The notes beneath the pieces are model-generated. The model saw only the letters and a list, made by a program, of their open reading frames with translations, did not search any database and was not told where the DNA came from. Position numbers and translations under genes: made by a program. This document shows positions 41,140-53,637 of a stretch of DNA of 64,000 nt, piece after piece (position 1 is the stretch's first letter; each line of letters opens with the position of its first letter). This DNA is from Heterobilharzia americana (lineage: Eukaryota; Platyhelminthes; Trematoda; Strigeidida; Schistosomatidae): the NCBI GenBank assembly GCA_944470555.2, contig OX104128.1:43941920-44005919 (forward strand), written 5' to 3'.

Positions 41140-41280
41140 TGATATACCATTTTAGTGACTACCTGGGTTTGAATCTCACAGAGGACATCAGTTCCCTTGA
41201 GGTTGGATGTATGTCTTGCTGACGAGTGCCAACAAGCACGAAATGTAACTCCAAGAGTACCAGATCACTGTTTTAAAGCA
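41140..41280 (+). mobile_element. Hammerhead SINE, Sm-alpha-like, with intact ribozyme core
   Basis: The B-box-like 'GGTTTGAATCT' (41165-41175) is followed by a body and the hammerhead at 41213-41257. The head's A box is not clear. The unit is diverged from the other copies, so it is likely old. Confidence 0.72.
41213..41257 (+). ncRNA. Hammerhead ribozyme with covarying stems I and II
   Basis: The core CTGACGA is at 41219-41225 and GAAA at 41240-41243, both matching the consensus. Stem II is GTGC...GCAC (family consensus GTCC...GGAC), so both strands changed together. Stem I is TCTTG...CAAGA (consensus CCAG...CTGG), also changed on both strands. The cleavage triplet is ACT-C ending at C41251. 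Stem III is weak. The fold is kept although the bases differ, which is unusual for a decaying SINE. Confidence 0.72.
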
Positions 41281-42900
41281 ACTAACAATATCCTAGTTTT
41301 AAATTCCTGTATCATAGATGTAAATAGTTTCGGCACGAGCACATAGTTAAACATTAATTCTGTTAATTTAATAGGGTATATAATGAAAAAAGTTAGAACG
41401 GTAATATTTCAAGCAGGTTAAGACTTAGGTGTGGTGTTGCTAAAGAGAGTAGACCTTACATGAATAGCTTGTGTACTTATTGCGTAATATATGACATCCA
41501 TCTTGATTTTGGATATTAACTTAATATAAGCTAACCGATAAATGGCTACACTCGGCTTTTGGGTTGTAGTCTTAAGACAAACAGTATACATGAAGATTAC
41601 AGACTGTTTCTTTATATTACTAAGTAGTGGTTGGAAAATAACTGGTATGATACATTTCAATCCTCCTTACATTTTACAGAATACTACTTACATTTCGGTT
41701 GCTAATGCTGTGTTTTCTATTACCTTCTTTTCACTAGTAAGGTGTACTTCACCGATTCGGGCTTTTTGTGTTTTTAAACTTGCAGGTAGTTCAGAGGCAT
41801 TGGTAACGGCTGTACGTCATTGCCGTAGCGGTCAGGATGTCATAAGTGAATCACGAAGAAAACAATTGACGTTTAACATCTAATTAGGGGAATCGTTTGA
41901 CGTACGTCTAGTGTTTCAGCTACATAACTCTCAATAGTTGTAAATGTCTTCAACCCTGTGCTATTTGGTTACTTCTGGGATTATTCCTTTCATAATGTAA
42001 ACTTTCTTAACAGCTTTTAGGTTTAGTTGAAAAAGAGAAGTCGTCGTGATGACCTACCGAATGAATGTTTTTAAGTATGGCAAGAGTGCAGAATTTTAGC
42101 ATACTTAATTACTGTACTATCCTTCAGTATCTCATTTTGCAGAAGTCATATATGTTTAACAGTAACCATTAAGGCTAAATAATCATCCTTTGCGAACCTT
42201 CAGAGGATGTTATGAGAGTTTTAAAAATTGTTTTAAGAATGCTTATCAACCGATGTACGTAGATAAGGAGAGTCAACTAATGATTACTTACAAATATCTC
42301 AGAAATTATATCAGGAGGTAGGTGACCACGCGAAATCGTCAGAACTACCAGCTTTTTGGATATAGTGTTGGTAGGTCGCTAGTTGATCAGTCATGTAACT
42401 GAATCGCAGAATGGTTGCTTAATTTCCTGATAAACGCAACTTCATAATTTAAACAAACTATTAGTTAGGCGTCCAAATTCTTTCATAAAACATTGAGTAT
42501 GGGAATGAAAATCGCGAACTTCTAAAAAATGTCAGCTATTGGTTACATAGTTTTCTATATAAGCTATCTTCACATGCTCCTTATTTGAGAGATACCCTAA
42601 GTTACTAGCTAAATTATTCAGTGACATTTGTTCATGTAAAATATACTGTCCTAAAAAAACGTTTTCGAATTTCAGATGTATCTGAGCATTGCATGCTGAA
42701 AACTTGGGAAAATCTTTTAATTTGCTGATAATTCTAGTCTCTCGAGCAGTTTAAAGCTTTACTTCAAGGTTAGCTTATTTACAACACCTAGGTTCTAGAT
42801 ATACGTGGGTGTACAGATCAATTTATTGCTTGGAATACTATAGAAGCGTTCTGTGTTTATTCGTGCATTCAAAATATTGTCTTATTAGAATGAAGAGTAT
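41281..42900. other. Stretch without recognisable feature
   Basis: AT-rich, no repeat or coding similarity recognised. The open frame 41542-41883 has no family match. Confidence 0.6.
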
Positions 42901-43150
42901 TTCCAAGCGGCAACCGCGGTTGACCATTGCTTCTCTTTGAACACAAATCAAGTTTCATGAGTGTAATGGCTATGGCTTCAGTAAACTTCAGGAGAATTGA
43001 GTCCATCTATTTGTTTATTATCTTGAAGGAATTGAAAACGCCTGCTTGATTCCCAGTGTCAATCAGATTCCGAGTGGTTGTAGTTTTTAAAGTGTTACTT
43101 CCCCTCAGTCATAGACCCTCCGGAATATGTTCAGAAAATCTAAGATAATC
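42900..43150 (-). mobile_element. Penelope-like element, GIY-YIG C-terminal fragment
   Basis: The minus strand from 43150 to 42903 reads 'RFSEHIPEGL', 'NTLKTTTTRNLIDTGNQAGV', 'FNSFKIINK', 'LKFTEAIAITLMKLDLCSKR' and 'GQPRLPL'. The 'EHIP', '(L)I(D/E)TGH' and 'EAIAI' blocks match the PLE fragments at 25.9 and 60.3 kb. A stop lies after 'IINK'. The upstream part (43150-43440) may be a more decayed continuation. Confidence 0.72.
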
Positions 43151-43589
43151 CCTTCTTTTTGTTTTACTGTGTATCTACTTTGGCAGCTCAATATAAATTG
43201 ATATAGACAGTTGGAGGTAACATAGGAAGGGTGTGTGTTGAATTTTGACTGAAATGAAGAGCACATCGTTTAGTACATAGGAGTTAACGTCGCTCAAGGG
43301 AAACATCTAACCAGTGATATCGTCAGTCGTTTGTTAGTAGTTCTTGGTGTGTCATCGCGTTTGAAAGTGAGGCGAATGAATACTTGCTTTTTGCCCACTT
43401 CAGCTTTCTTTGACTTTTGGTCTTCTGTTTTTCCTTTTCTGCTGATTAATTCTTAGGGGGAATCCATTATCCCCTTAGCATCTTTCAAATGTTTGCGACT
43501 GTTTCTCCATTTCATCATTAAAACCTATGGTTTTAACTCTGTGAAATAGGGTTCTGACTAATCTTCATTTGTAATTAATTGGTCGAAGG

Positions 43590-43644
<55 letters not shown>

Positions 43645-44690
43645 GTTTGCCTACCTTCTCTAGAATCTTCCAACCACATCATTACCGATCAACCTAAATC
43701 TTTGTTACCTTCCGTCTGAATTCAAAAAATTCTTGTCGATTTATTAAAGTACATTGTATAACATGCTGACCGTAAGCATTATATGCTATAGGTTGTAAAG
43801 CAGCTGGATAGAATCCAGGAGAGATGTGCATGAACTTTCCATTATTTTCGTATTCAATGATTAATTTTGTTTTCAGCGTTATTAAGACGTGCTCTCAGTT
43901 GTGAGTCATGGAATTAATTATTACACACATTCAAAATGTCGCCGAAACATCTGTTGTTTTTAATTCTGAAATTGATTTTGATTATGTTGTTTAGGGTTGC
44001 ATTTGCATAGGTTTTCTATAGTTTGAAAATTTGTTTCAAAGATGAATTTAATGTAGATCGCCAAGGAGACACTGTGGGAATAAACAGTCTTTTACTGCGA
44101 TACATGAAAGCATATTTACAGGTTTCATCATTTTGTGCGGTAAAGATATTTTAAAATGGGCAAGAATAATCTATGGAATTATTAGAGAATTTCCAAAAGT
44201 AGATGAAAACCTGGACTTCTTATTTTACAAAAGTTATTGGATTGAATTCGCCTTACCATAATAACCTCGAAAATTTTTAATCTGTATTTACTTGCCTCAC
44301 ATTTTATTCTATTGAAGTGATTTAGTTCCTGCACTACTTATTTGTCCCTTTTGTGTTCTCTCGCTTTTTTATACTGCTTCACAACTAATCCTAGCCTTCT
44401 AAACACGATTTTCTGTACGTAGTAATCGTGATTACTATGGATGTGATATATGTTGATTTACATCTGACTTATATAATATTGTTTTTGAAATAGCTTTCTG
44501 TATGAATGAAACTTGAATAGTATTATTCTTGTCACACTTAGAATGATGGATGTTCTTAAACGTTAGAAGTAGTTGCGCCTCGGGTAGTTTGAATATCAGT
44601 CCCACCTGTCATTCCAGTGCTTATTGATGCAGATTCGAACTTCTAAGTTAGCACGCACTTCTTAAATAATATAGATAGATTTTTTAGTAA
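43151..44690. other. Mostly featureless stretch with a (TA)n tract
   Basis: A (TA)n run lies at 43591-43640. Otherwise I see nothing I can name. Confidence 0.6.
43591..43640. repeat. (TA)n microsatellite
   Basis: An uninterrupted TA run of about 50 bases. Confidence 0.95.
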
Positions 44691-44691
44691 T

Positions 44692-44852
44692 GATGGATAG
44701 TGGTTAGCAGTGAAATCCAGGGCACACGTTTCGTTCTGTTCGGAAGTCGTCGTCTGAATGTACCTGCCTCTCAGTGAGTGATGTCCCAACTAAGACTCGG
44801 AACGGGAACGATCACTTCGAATGCCAGAGCTTTGTCCACTACGCCACTGAGT
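44692..44852 (-). mobile_element. Hammerhead SINE, Sm-alpha-like (ribozyme decayed)
   Basis: The minus strand has a perfect A box 'TGGCGTAGTGG' (complement of 44836-44846), a B-box-like 'GTTCCGAGTC' and a ribozyme remnant 'ACGACGACTTCC...GAAACG' ending in 'CCCTGGATTTC' (about 44712-44756). GAAACG is kept but the CTGAYGA core is lost. Confidence 0.75.
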
Positions 44853-47099
44853 TATGAAAACCACCCCTTGTGCAACAGTTATATTTTTTACTAGACCACC
44901 TGAAATTCCTCGTCATAAGTTGGACCGAATCAATCGATCTCTATTGTCATAAGGCTTATGTGCGGACGTTTCGATGTCGATATATTTATGGATGCATTTT
45001 GCTAGTGTTTGGAGACAGACCTGACCATAAATGCTGAAATACTTGTTCTGAAACTATGTCACAGCCTAGTAGTCAAACTGCATTCTTTAACTGATAATCT
45101 TCTGTCCATACTCATGCAGAAATGAGTATCTTTAGTCAGTTTAGCTTTCTGAATGAAAGTTCCGTTAGGTTCAAGCTTCAACTATAGCAAAAGTTGAAGA
45201 TAATCATACAAACATGTGTAAAATTACGATTAGAATAAACAAATATCCAACTAATCATTGGCCTACATGTTAGGCTATGAAGGCAATGAAAATGAAATTT
45301 CTTTGAATTTGATTCAGGGATCTGACAAGAGGAGAATGTTGTAGAATAAACTGTGAGTTGGAAAATTCACAAACAAGATGAAACGCAAGCAAAACAAAAA
45401 AGGGACAACTGCTGTTCACTATTTTATTCTTACATATATGACATAAAAATAGGAATTCATGATAATGATATTTTGGATTTTCTTTCCACTGCCAGTATTA
45501 CATAGAGAAGAAAGACTTACAATCTGAACAAGTTCATTGTGAAAAAATACTCCAGTTTTCATGAGTTTCTTTACAACCGTTTCTGCAGTCTGAAGGTGTA
45601 GGTAGATCCTATATACGTTAAATTTCCAGGTTGAAGATTTGGCCGCTTATTCTAATCTTAACCATGGTACTTGCCGGGCCTTTCGATTAACCTATCCAGG
45701 GAAATGCTGACACGTGTTCTAGCTATTATTATTCCTCTAGTTATTATGTTCGAGTTGATTCTACAGTAGCTAACGTTATAGCAATTAATAATCCACACTA
45801 TACACAACTGTTTGCATTTATTAAAATACGTGAAAGTGTCCAAGACCTTAAAATTCCATCCTTGACACTCGATAAAATCTATCTCGTCTACAATTTTACC
45901 TTTGAATTAGCAGCATATGAAGTTCATCTCAGACTCTCTCAGTCAACTAGTTAATACTCCTGTGGCAATATCTTGTATGCATTGTAAACGCATTACTTTA
46001 TCTTTCTAGGAATTGTTTACATTTCCGGGTTTTTGTCTCACTAATAAAATCTATCCGGATATAAATGGCTCTTTGAACATTTCGGATTTGCTGTGTTTCT
46101 TTCTCTATCTGGCATTCTTTCGAAACATACTTTATCACCTGTGTTGGTTAAGTGTATTGACCACGCTTCCTTTTCGTCCTAGTAGGATGAAACTATGGAA
46201 CTGAATGTATCAACCAGTTTAGGCAAATTCTTAGTAAATCGATCCGCTTAATTCTTCATAATTTTTCTTTTCAACAGAAAGTCGAGGAAGACAGTCTTCT
46301 TGTGATTTTAGGGCTTTTATCCAGAAGTAATGATTTGTGGGCTTCATTAAAATTTTATGGTCGCTCTTCCACACTGGTCTCTTTGTCACATGAAACGAAT
46401 GGCTTCGATAGTATGGTATATATCTACTTAGCGTATATCGGTTTCTCTTTTGCTTTTCTCTAACAGTATCAATATCACCTATCAAAAGTAGTCCCAGTCA
46501 AGAACCTGTAGCAGAATCCTCAGTCTAAGTGTAGCCCCGTTAAATAAAAGTTGTAAATTCACTTTCATCTCAGCATGAGACATTTCGATTTCCTCAGTAG
46601 TTGGACAATATTATTGATTTGCTTCGTTATTACACTACACATCGATTGCTTCCATGAGTGTGACATTACTGGCTGGTGAATTCATTCATAGTTAGTACCA
46701 TCCAGATCTTTACTCGAGTCAGTCAGTTCAAATACGTCGCTTACGTTGTGTTTGTATTTCTCTTATCACTGATACAGGGATTCAAGCTGTCTATTTGACA
46801 ATCTTATAGAATGGAAATTTGCCCATGCCTAAAATTGGTTTCATTTGCTTGTTTTATGGATTTTAGGTTTTGATCTCGATGTAGATTTTAGCTTCTACAT
46901 GATCAGAGGCATGATAATAAAGAACCAACACTTTTCTCAACATATCAGGTTCAGTAAAACTGGTAAAATAAGTATTTTTCAGATGCGTAATATATATCAG
47001 TATTAGCGATGTATGCATTTTTGCACTTTGAAGTGATCGTTAGAGGAAATCTTAGGGTAAATTTATTCTTTTTAGTCCTAAAAATGAGTAGGCTAAAAT
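44853..47099. other. Stretch without recognisable feature
   Basis: AT-rich. Open frames of 60-84 codons (45658-45843, 46013-46204, 46231-46485) have no family similarity that I can see. Confidence 0.55.
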
Positions 47100-47930
47100 A
47101 AAGATGGATATTTTAGTCAAATCACCTATTTGGGAAGTTGTAACAACCATAGGGAACTGGTTTGGCTTAATCTCATCTCGGATACAGAATGTTTATCTTG
47201 TATCTTCCAACCTACACCACCTCTGGCGCCAGTGGGATATCCATCTACCTATTAAGGAACAAATATACGGTGCTGTAGTTTGTTGTGCGCTATCAAGTAG
47301 CATTGAGATATGGCCTTTAAAATTAGATGACCATAGGTTACAGGTTTATGACGACGGCTATCTTCGCAGTATTGTTCACTTATGGTCAAATCACTATGTG
47401 AGATACCTTAAGGTTCGACAGAGGGTAGTAGACAACTTAATCGATGAAGTTGTGAACCTTCGGCAACTGAGGTTGCTTGAACATGTGCTGAGCATGTTGG
47501 GACACCACTGAAATCGACTTGCAACTTTACCGGGAGTAGAATTGTGTTGATAGAGGGCTCATGATGGCTAAATCAAGATTTGCCATCAGTCAATGAATTC
47601 TCTGACTGTTGGTCTGAGCCATGAGAAAAGGTCTAAACTGCCTGATTTGAGCCTTCGATATGTGGAATACGAGTGGTTGGAAACTTTTGGTGAACTAGTT
47701 GAAAACCGGCCACAACTGTGCTGATGTATTTACTGTTTAACATCTTGAAAAGTTTAAACATTTTCACTAACCCTAGTTTTCTTTATATTCTCTCTCCTCC
47801 CATACACTTTTTTCCACTTTAATATCGACTTCTATATCCACTTGATGCTGTTAAGTGTGGCAACTCTAACCGACGCATTTCTATGCAAGGTTCTAAATTG
47901 ATTTCATCTGTCTGTCTGTATTTTAATTAA
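47100..47930 (+). mobile_element. SR1-like non-LTR retrotransposon, C-terminal fragment with tail
   Basis: An open frame at 47104-47511 contains 'NLHHLWRQWDIHLPIKEQIY', 'SSIEIWPLKLDDHRLQVYDD', 'YLRSIVHLWSNHYVR' and 'LRQLRLLEHVLSMLGHH', the conserved block downstream of the RT in this family. It is the longest uninterrupted reading of the family in the window. The 5' side is truncated near 47100. The tail at 47700-47930 ('GATGTATTTACTGTTTAACA', later 'GACGCATTTCTATGCAAGG') matches tails elsewhere. Confidence 0.75.
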
Positions 47931-48389
47931 ATTGTTTGAGGTGAGATAATTCTCGTGTATGACCGGATTACGGGTACGCTGAACTTGTCACTCATGAACA
48001 TAAGACATGCACCTCTAAAATGTATGTTTTAGAGTACCGGGTGTAACTCAGGTCTTCCTAGAGTGAACTGTGATTCACTCAAGCGTTTCTAAAAGCGTAA
48101 AATTACACCTAAGTCTTGCGTCAGTCCGCCTTACGCCAGTCACTGTAGTTGGTTAAAAATAGTATTCTCTTACACAAGTGTTCAGTTCATTTGTTATCCG
48201 TTCAAAACATTCACGAGATGGTAGGACTTCAGACGGTCAGGTGCATTATTTACATACAGTATTGTAATGACATTTATATTTTAGTATTAAAGACGTCACA
48301 CACTTAATTATTGTACTAAGTAAAAGAAGTCACGCTATATTTTGTTTTGTGGTATTTTCTTGAAACATTGGAACACTTTAGACTGGTGT

Positions 48390-49480
48390 TAAAGTTATGG
48401 TTAACAACTTAACCATCAAACTGCCGTGCTCAGAGAATAAAACACCACCACGATCATCCATTCCATCTGAAAATATTCTCTATCATTTCAAGGATCACTT
48501 GTATTTAGTTTTTGACTTCTCATTAACAACTGAGACTCCCAGCAGTTTCATTTATGAAAGTGCATCTGCGTATTCAGTAATGAAGAAAATAAACTATTGA
48601 CCTCATAAGAACGTTTATCCCTAAAGAATACTCAGAAGTTATTTGTCATATACATCAGTATCAACTACAAAGTTATCCCTGAAATTGATAGCTGGATTCC
48701 ATACTTTTTCAAAAAAAGGAATATGACAGTAAGGATTTCGAAGAACACTAAACGGATGTATTTGTTGCCCTTACCGTCTAGGCTTGCGCAAAAGTCAGTG
48801 AAATTTTAGGTTTCAAGACGTGTACTTCGTAATATAAGTGCATTTGGACAACTATGGACATGAGTCCAATTTTGAAGACAAATAAATCTTGGATGTGTAG
48901 AATGCTAGAGTATTTTCAAGTTAGACAGCCAGATTACAGAAACAACTATTCGAGAGATGCACAAGCAATGACAAAATTATCACAGGTAGCGAAATGCCGT
49001 TTCAGGATAAGCTACCAATATAATGACATAGTCCAACACTTGAAGTTTTTGTAGATGGTAATATTCAGAAAGATATGCACTGAGTTTGTCTTAACAATTC
49101 AGATGCCTCAGCACTAACAGAAAAGCTTTGTGACTTCGCTAATTATGAGTTAGTTATTGTTGGATTAAGGTCTTCAGTGAATGAAGATAATCTATTTTTC
49201 TGTTGATCTCGTTGCTCTACAAAAACATCAGTTTACTCGACAGCAAATAAATTATTTGAGGTTATGAATTTTCTTGATAGAGTTCATTCTGTGGATCGAT
49301 TTAAAAATAAAAACCTGTTTACAGCCACTGTTAATTTTGCTGCATCTTTAAAGCAAGAAAACTGACAGCCTTCACGAATGAAAAGGGAGATAACCTTAAA
49401 CTTCCAGTGGATTGCGCTTGTTGTAAACCATCCTGATCAACCAATGCATATTTTATTTTCTACTGCACCGCCTTGTATAC
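48390..49480 (+). pseudogene. Coding-like but broken stretch, unidentified
   Basis: Several stretches read like protein in changing frames: 'MVNNLTIKLPCSENKTPPRS' (48397 on), 'DFEEH' and 'ACAKVSEILGFKTCTS' near 48740-48830, 'MDMSPILKTNKSWMCRMLEY' (48854 on), 'SDASALTEKLCDFANYELVI' (49105-49165), and 'NKLFEVMNFLDRVHSVDRFK' then 'FTATVNFAASLKQEN' (49245-49360). No introns are evident and stops interrupt each part, as in a processed pseudogene or a decayed transposon ORF. I do not recognise the protein. This could be chance in AT-rich DNA, but low-complexity bias does not explain all of it. Confidence 0.3.
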
Positions 49481-50530
49481 TTTGGTGAGCTCTTCACCAA
49501 TCGTCTCAAGCTTTTGGAATGAAGATTTAAATTGATGATTCTGGCATCTGGGAAGTTACTTTTTACTATAAACCAGCGTCCTCACTGAATATAAACTATT
49601 TTTAGGACAAGTAATTGACAGCCAGCTTAAAATATCTGCAAATTAGAATGATGTAAAGAAGGCTTCCCACAGAAATCCTGTTGACGTGAAATATGATGGT
49701 TGAGAAACCACTCCATTTCAAGGAATATTAGTATGAACCGTGCTGAATATAAACAATCTCCAGACAGTTGACAGATCATACTGGTCTATTCAAAGTAACT
49801 TTTGAAAAATCCAGCTGCATGCACTGGATGATGAGCTTGACTAGGAACTAACGTGACTACCTTTTAAAGTTCGCATTATTTCGTTCAGTGTATCGGTAAA
49901 TATGGTCTCTAAACTTGTTTTTTTGTGAAATATCGTAGGTCTTGTTCCTAGCTGACTGGTTTCCACGGACTTCAAACGAAATTTAGGTAATTGAATAACT
50001 ATTGATATTAGACATATACCTTGCAATTAGTATGTCTTTTGAATTACTCAATCATTCTGATCTTTTAACTGCATGAGTGTGGTTATCAAGGCATAAATTT
50101 CATAATTATATAAGGTAGAAACCATTGTGCACTGCGACATCCACATAAGAATTGAGTATACTGACAGAAGCAAAGTATTTTATCGACGTTACCAGACAGA
50201 ATGGATCATGTTTATAGAATGAGGTGAGACAATGTGCATCTTCGCATAATATTATGTCACTCTAAATTACTTCACGTTAAACCAATTTACTGAAGAAAAA
50301 CCAACGAAAGTTGCAAAACCTTAAAATGATAAACAAAAAAACATTCAGGTGAACAGTGAACAAAAGCATGTATTACTATCAAGTCAAGATGTCTCAGATA
50401 TCCTCGGTTTTCAATATTTTTTCTAAAATTTACTTTGTTTCACATTATTAATAATGTTTTCATTCTATTTACAATTCTTGATTATCGCTCATATAACACA
50501 AACTCAGTTTAAACCTTTCTTCTTCTTATT
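49481..50530. other. Stretch without recognisable feature
   Basis: AT-rich, with no repeat or coding similarity recognised. Confidence 0.55.
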
Positions 50531-50541
50531 ATCATTATTAT

Positions 50542-51530
50542 TTATTTGTCCTTTGGGTTCCTAGTGGAACATAGGGCTTCGGTAGCACGTCTCCAGTGCA
50601 CTCTGTTCTCTGCAACCTTTTCGACCTGGCTCCACCACTGCCCACAACCTCTCATTTCTTCCACACACAATCTCCTCCATATCACCCTCGGATGCCGAAC
50701 TCGTCGTTTCCCATCTGGGTTCCACTCGAGGGTCTGGCGCGTGATGCCGCCGAATGGTTTTCTCAGTGTATGCCCAATCCATCTCCATTTCCTTCTTCTG
50801 CATATTTGTTGAGCGATAGGTTCTTGGTTGGTTCGTCGCCAGGCCAGAGTTCTTTGTTGCTTATTCTTTCTGGCCATCTGAACTTGAGTAACCAGCCAGC
50901 GTAGGCAATTGTTGATGAATGTCTGTAGTTTGTTGGAAATCGTTTTCGTAACGCTCCAAGTCTCTGAACCATACAGAAGCACTGAGTTGGCATTGGTGTT
51001 GGAAATCTGGATCTTATTCAGGCTTTATGCTGAGTGCAGAAGATCTTCACACTAGTTTCAGGCTAATGAACGCCTGTCTTGCTTTTCCGATCGTGGTTTG
51101 TTTTGACATTCTCGTCTGTGCCACCACCTATAGTTGAACGATGCTGCCTAGATAGGTGAAATAGGCTACTTTCTTTAAGTTTCTCCGGTTGATGGTGATT
51201 GGAGCTAGTTGTTGTTGGTGGTGTTGGTTGGGTATCTTCATCACCTCTGTCTTCTCTACATTCATTTTCACTTGAAGTCCCGTCTTCGCTGCCTCTTCTG
51301 TCAACTTGTTAGTTTTCGCCTGTAGTTCTTTGAGTTTGTGCGACATTAGACACAAGTCATCGGTGAAATCCAAATCTTCTAGGATCTGTTCCCTGGTCCA
51401 GCCAGCGTATACCCCTCTTCTCGCTCCTCACATTTTCTTGCATGATCCAGTCCACCACAATCAGGAATATCATGGGTGATAGTAGGCAGCCTTGTCTTAC
51501 TCCTGTCTTTACTTCAAAGGCAAACCTCTC
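50542..51530 (-). mobile_element. RTE/SR2-like non-LTR retrotransposon, RT and C-terminal fragment
   Basis: Minus strand, from 51525 downward: 'RFAFEVKTGVRQGCLLSPMI' (RT motif B), 'LDFTDDLCLMSHKLKEL' (RT catalytic motif C; DD kept), 'EVMKIP', 'INRRNLKKVAYFTYLGSIV', then 'MLLYGSETWSVTKTISNKLQ' (50982 on), 'WRWIGHTLRKPFGGITRQT' and 'VIWRRLCVEEMRGCGQWW'. Frameshifts occur near 51390 and 51130-50990. The 5' end is truncated near 51530, as is common for LINEs. Same family as 1-633, but better preserved. Confidence 0.88.
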
Positions 51531-51720
51531 TTATTAGAACATTATTACTTACTGCAATCATATTTCCCTTAAACTAACAAATAATATCGACTTCCATACG
51601 TTCCGTCACATTTTATTTAATTTGCAAAATTTTACCCTATTGACAAAACCGTGTATCGATTTTTAAACACAACTCAGTATCATCACATCTAGCCAAAAAG
51701 AAACGTGAACAGTGACTCCT

Positions 51721-51721
<1 letters not shown>

Positions 51722-51786
<65 letters not shown>
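51722..51786. repeat. (TA)n microsatellite
   Basis: A TA run of about 65 bases, bounded by 'GTGACTCCTCAA' on the left and the near complement 'TTGAAGAGTCAC' on the right. It produces spurious 'IYIYIY' open frames. Confidence 0.95.
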
Positions 51787-51788
<2 letters not shown>

Positions 51789-52217
51789 AAGAGTCACTCT
51801 TTTCAGCTATGTTATTCTCAAGTTGTACACTCGCATACAAATATTTTATTCCATTATGACCCCCCGGTAATTGCCGAAAACAACTTCATGTCGTCTAAAG
51901 AGTTTATGTAAATCTCATGTAAGGTGTACACCTAAAACTTCTTCAAACTGCAGAAGCCATGGCAGTTATTATTTTGAAGCCTGAATTCTGTGTTCAAATG
52001 AAGTTTATTAAGTCATTTGAGTTTCAATGGACATAACCTATAAGAAAATTTTCATTCAGATCTCACATTACAGTCCTCCACTCTTATAATTCTAAATTAT
52101 CTTTACATTCACCGTGTTACATCATTAGACTTGGTAACCCAATAGTAGTTGCGTCTTGATAAATGTTCTCTTCTTGGTTGTATTGTGTTCTCTGAGCTGG
52201 GTTGTTTATTCATGTAG

Positions 52218-52256
52218 CTTTCATCGTCTTGCTAGACGACATCATCAGCACTAACT
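52218..52256 (-). ncRNA. Hammerhead-like motif in PLE tail (minus-strand arm)
   Basis: The mirror copy of the motif at 53866-53903: CTGATGA is the complement of 52242-52248 and GAAA the complement of 52219-52222. The same reservations apply. Confidence 0.45.
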
Positions 52257-53328
52257 TCAGTATGAAGTGAGCTGTCAATATCTCTCCGTGAGTGATTTAG
52301 TAGCTTGTTCTGACGATGTGGTCTGTGATTGGTTGTTTCCTTCGATTATTGTGTCATTGATTGTATAGACTTTCCTGTTGGCTGTTCCTCTGCTTCACCT
52401 CTGACCATTCCGTCCTTCATCATTTTTCTTATTGGTTGATAGATCGGGTCTATGTCTTTACATCTGTTGATTCCTGACTAACTAACCTGAATGCCAATCT
52501 TCTAGGAATTCTCTAACATTCTTTGTATTCCCTATGTCTAAAATTTCTACATTGTAGAAGTTGAATTCATGTCCACAATTATCCACGTGCATTGAAATGA
52601 GTGACGAAATGTCGTGGCGTTTAATAGCCAACTGGTGCTCATGTAGACGGAGGCGAAGAGGGCGGCCACTTTGTCCAATGTAGTGTTGACTACAGTTATT
52701 GCAGTTTATTTTGTAAATGATATTCGGTTTGTCTCTTTACTTGGTTTGCTTAATAGTGTTTGGAGGGTATTTGCTGGTTTATCAGACACACCAATTCCAA
52801 GTGGTCTCAGCAATCTTAACGTGATTTCTGATACATTCTTTATGTATGGTAGGACGATGCGTTTATTGGTTTCTGTCGATGACTTTGTAGTTGGTGATGC
52901 ATGGGATAGGCATCTTCTGATAAAGTTTCGTGAGCAGCCGTTCTTCTTTAGGGTGGACCTCAAGTAATTTTCTTCGTTTCTCCTTGAAGTTGTTGTGCTG
53001 CCGTGTGTTTTCGCTCTTTTGAATAGAGCCTTCAAGCAACTGATTTTGTGTGTTGTTGGGTTGTTGCTATTGTAGTTGAGGATTTGGTCAGTGTGCGTTG
53101 GTTTCCTGTACACTTGGGTTTCCAGTTATTTTGCATTCGTCCTACTGGCTAGAACATCCAGGAATGGTAGTTGGTTGTTTGACTCTTTCTCCATTGTGAA
53201 TTTGATGTCATTGAAAACGTTGTTGATCAAACTGTGGGTGTTTTCTATGTCATCTTTTTTATTGATGACAAAAGTGTCGCCTACATTGCGAATCCAAGAC
53301 AAGATAGCTGAGACCACTTGGAATTGGT

Positions 53329-53637
53329 GTGTCTGATAAACCAGCAAATACCCTCCAAACACTATTAAGCAAACCAAGTAAAGAAGACAAACCGAATATC
53401 ATTTACAAAATAAACTGCAATAACTGTAGTCAGCACTACATTGGACAAAGTGGCCGCCCTCTTCGCCTCCGTCTACATGAGCACCAGTTGGCTATTAAAC
53501 GCCACGACATTTCGTCACTCATTTCAATGCACGTGGATAATTGTGGACATGAATTCAACTTCTACAATGTAGAAATTTTAGACATAGGGAATACAAAGAA
53601 TGTTAGAGAATTCCTAGAAGATTGGCATTCAGGTTAG
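53329..53637 (+). CDS. GIY-YIG endonuclease domain of Penelope-like element (plus-strand arm)
   Basis: The open frame reads 'KPNIIYKINCNNCSQHYIGQ', 'SGRPLRLRLHEHQLAIKRHD', 'ISSLISMHVDNCGHEFNFYN' and 'VREFLEDWHSG'. The 'IYKI...HYIG' pair is the GIY-YIG signature. The R-x3-H-E(H) helix and the C-terminal glutamate ('REFLE') supply the other catalytic positions known for this nuclease fold. PLEs use it for target cleavage. This arm keeps the full frame that the minus-strand arm has lost. It is a detached 3' piece without RT, so it is not a mobile gene by itself. Confidence 0.82.
   Translation: MSDKPANTLQTLLSKPSKEDKPNIIYKINCNNCSQHYIGQSGRPLRLRLHEHQLAIKRHDISSLISMHVDNCGHEFNFYNVEILDIGNTKNVREFLEDWHSG

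Noticed and set aside
41542..41883. 113-codon open frame as a host gene
   Set aside because: No recognisable domain, no splice context and hydrophobic composition typical of chance frames in T-rich DNA.
51637..51911. Open frames with 'IYIYIY' on both strands
   Set aside because: Translation of the (TA)n tract.
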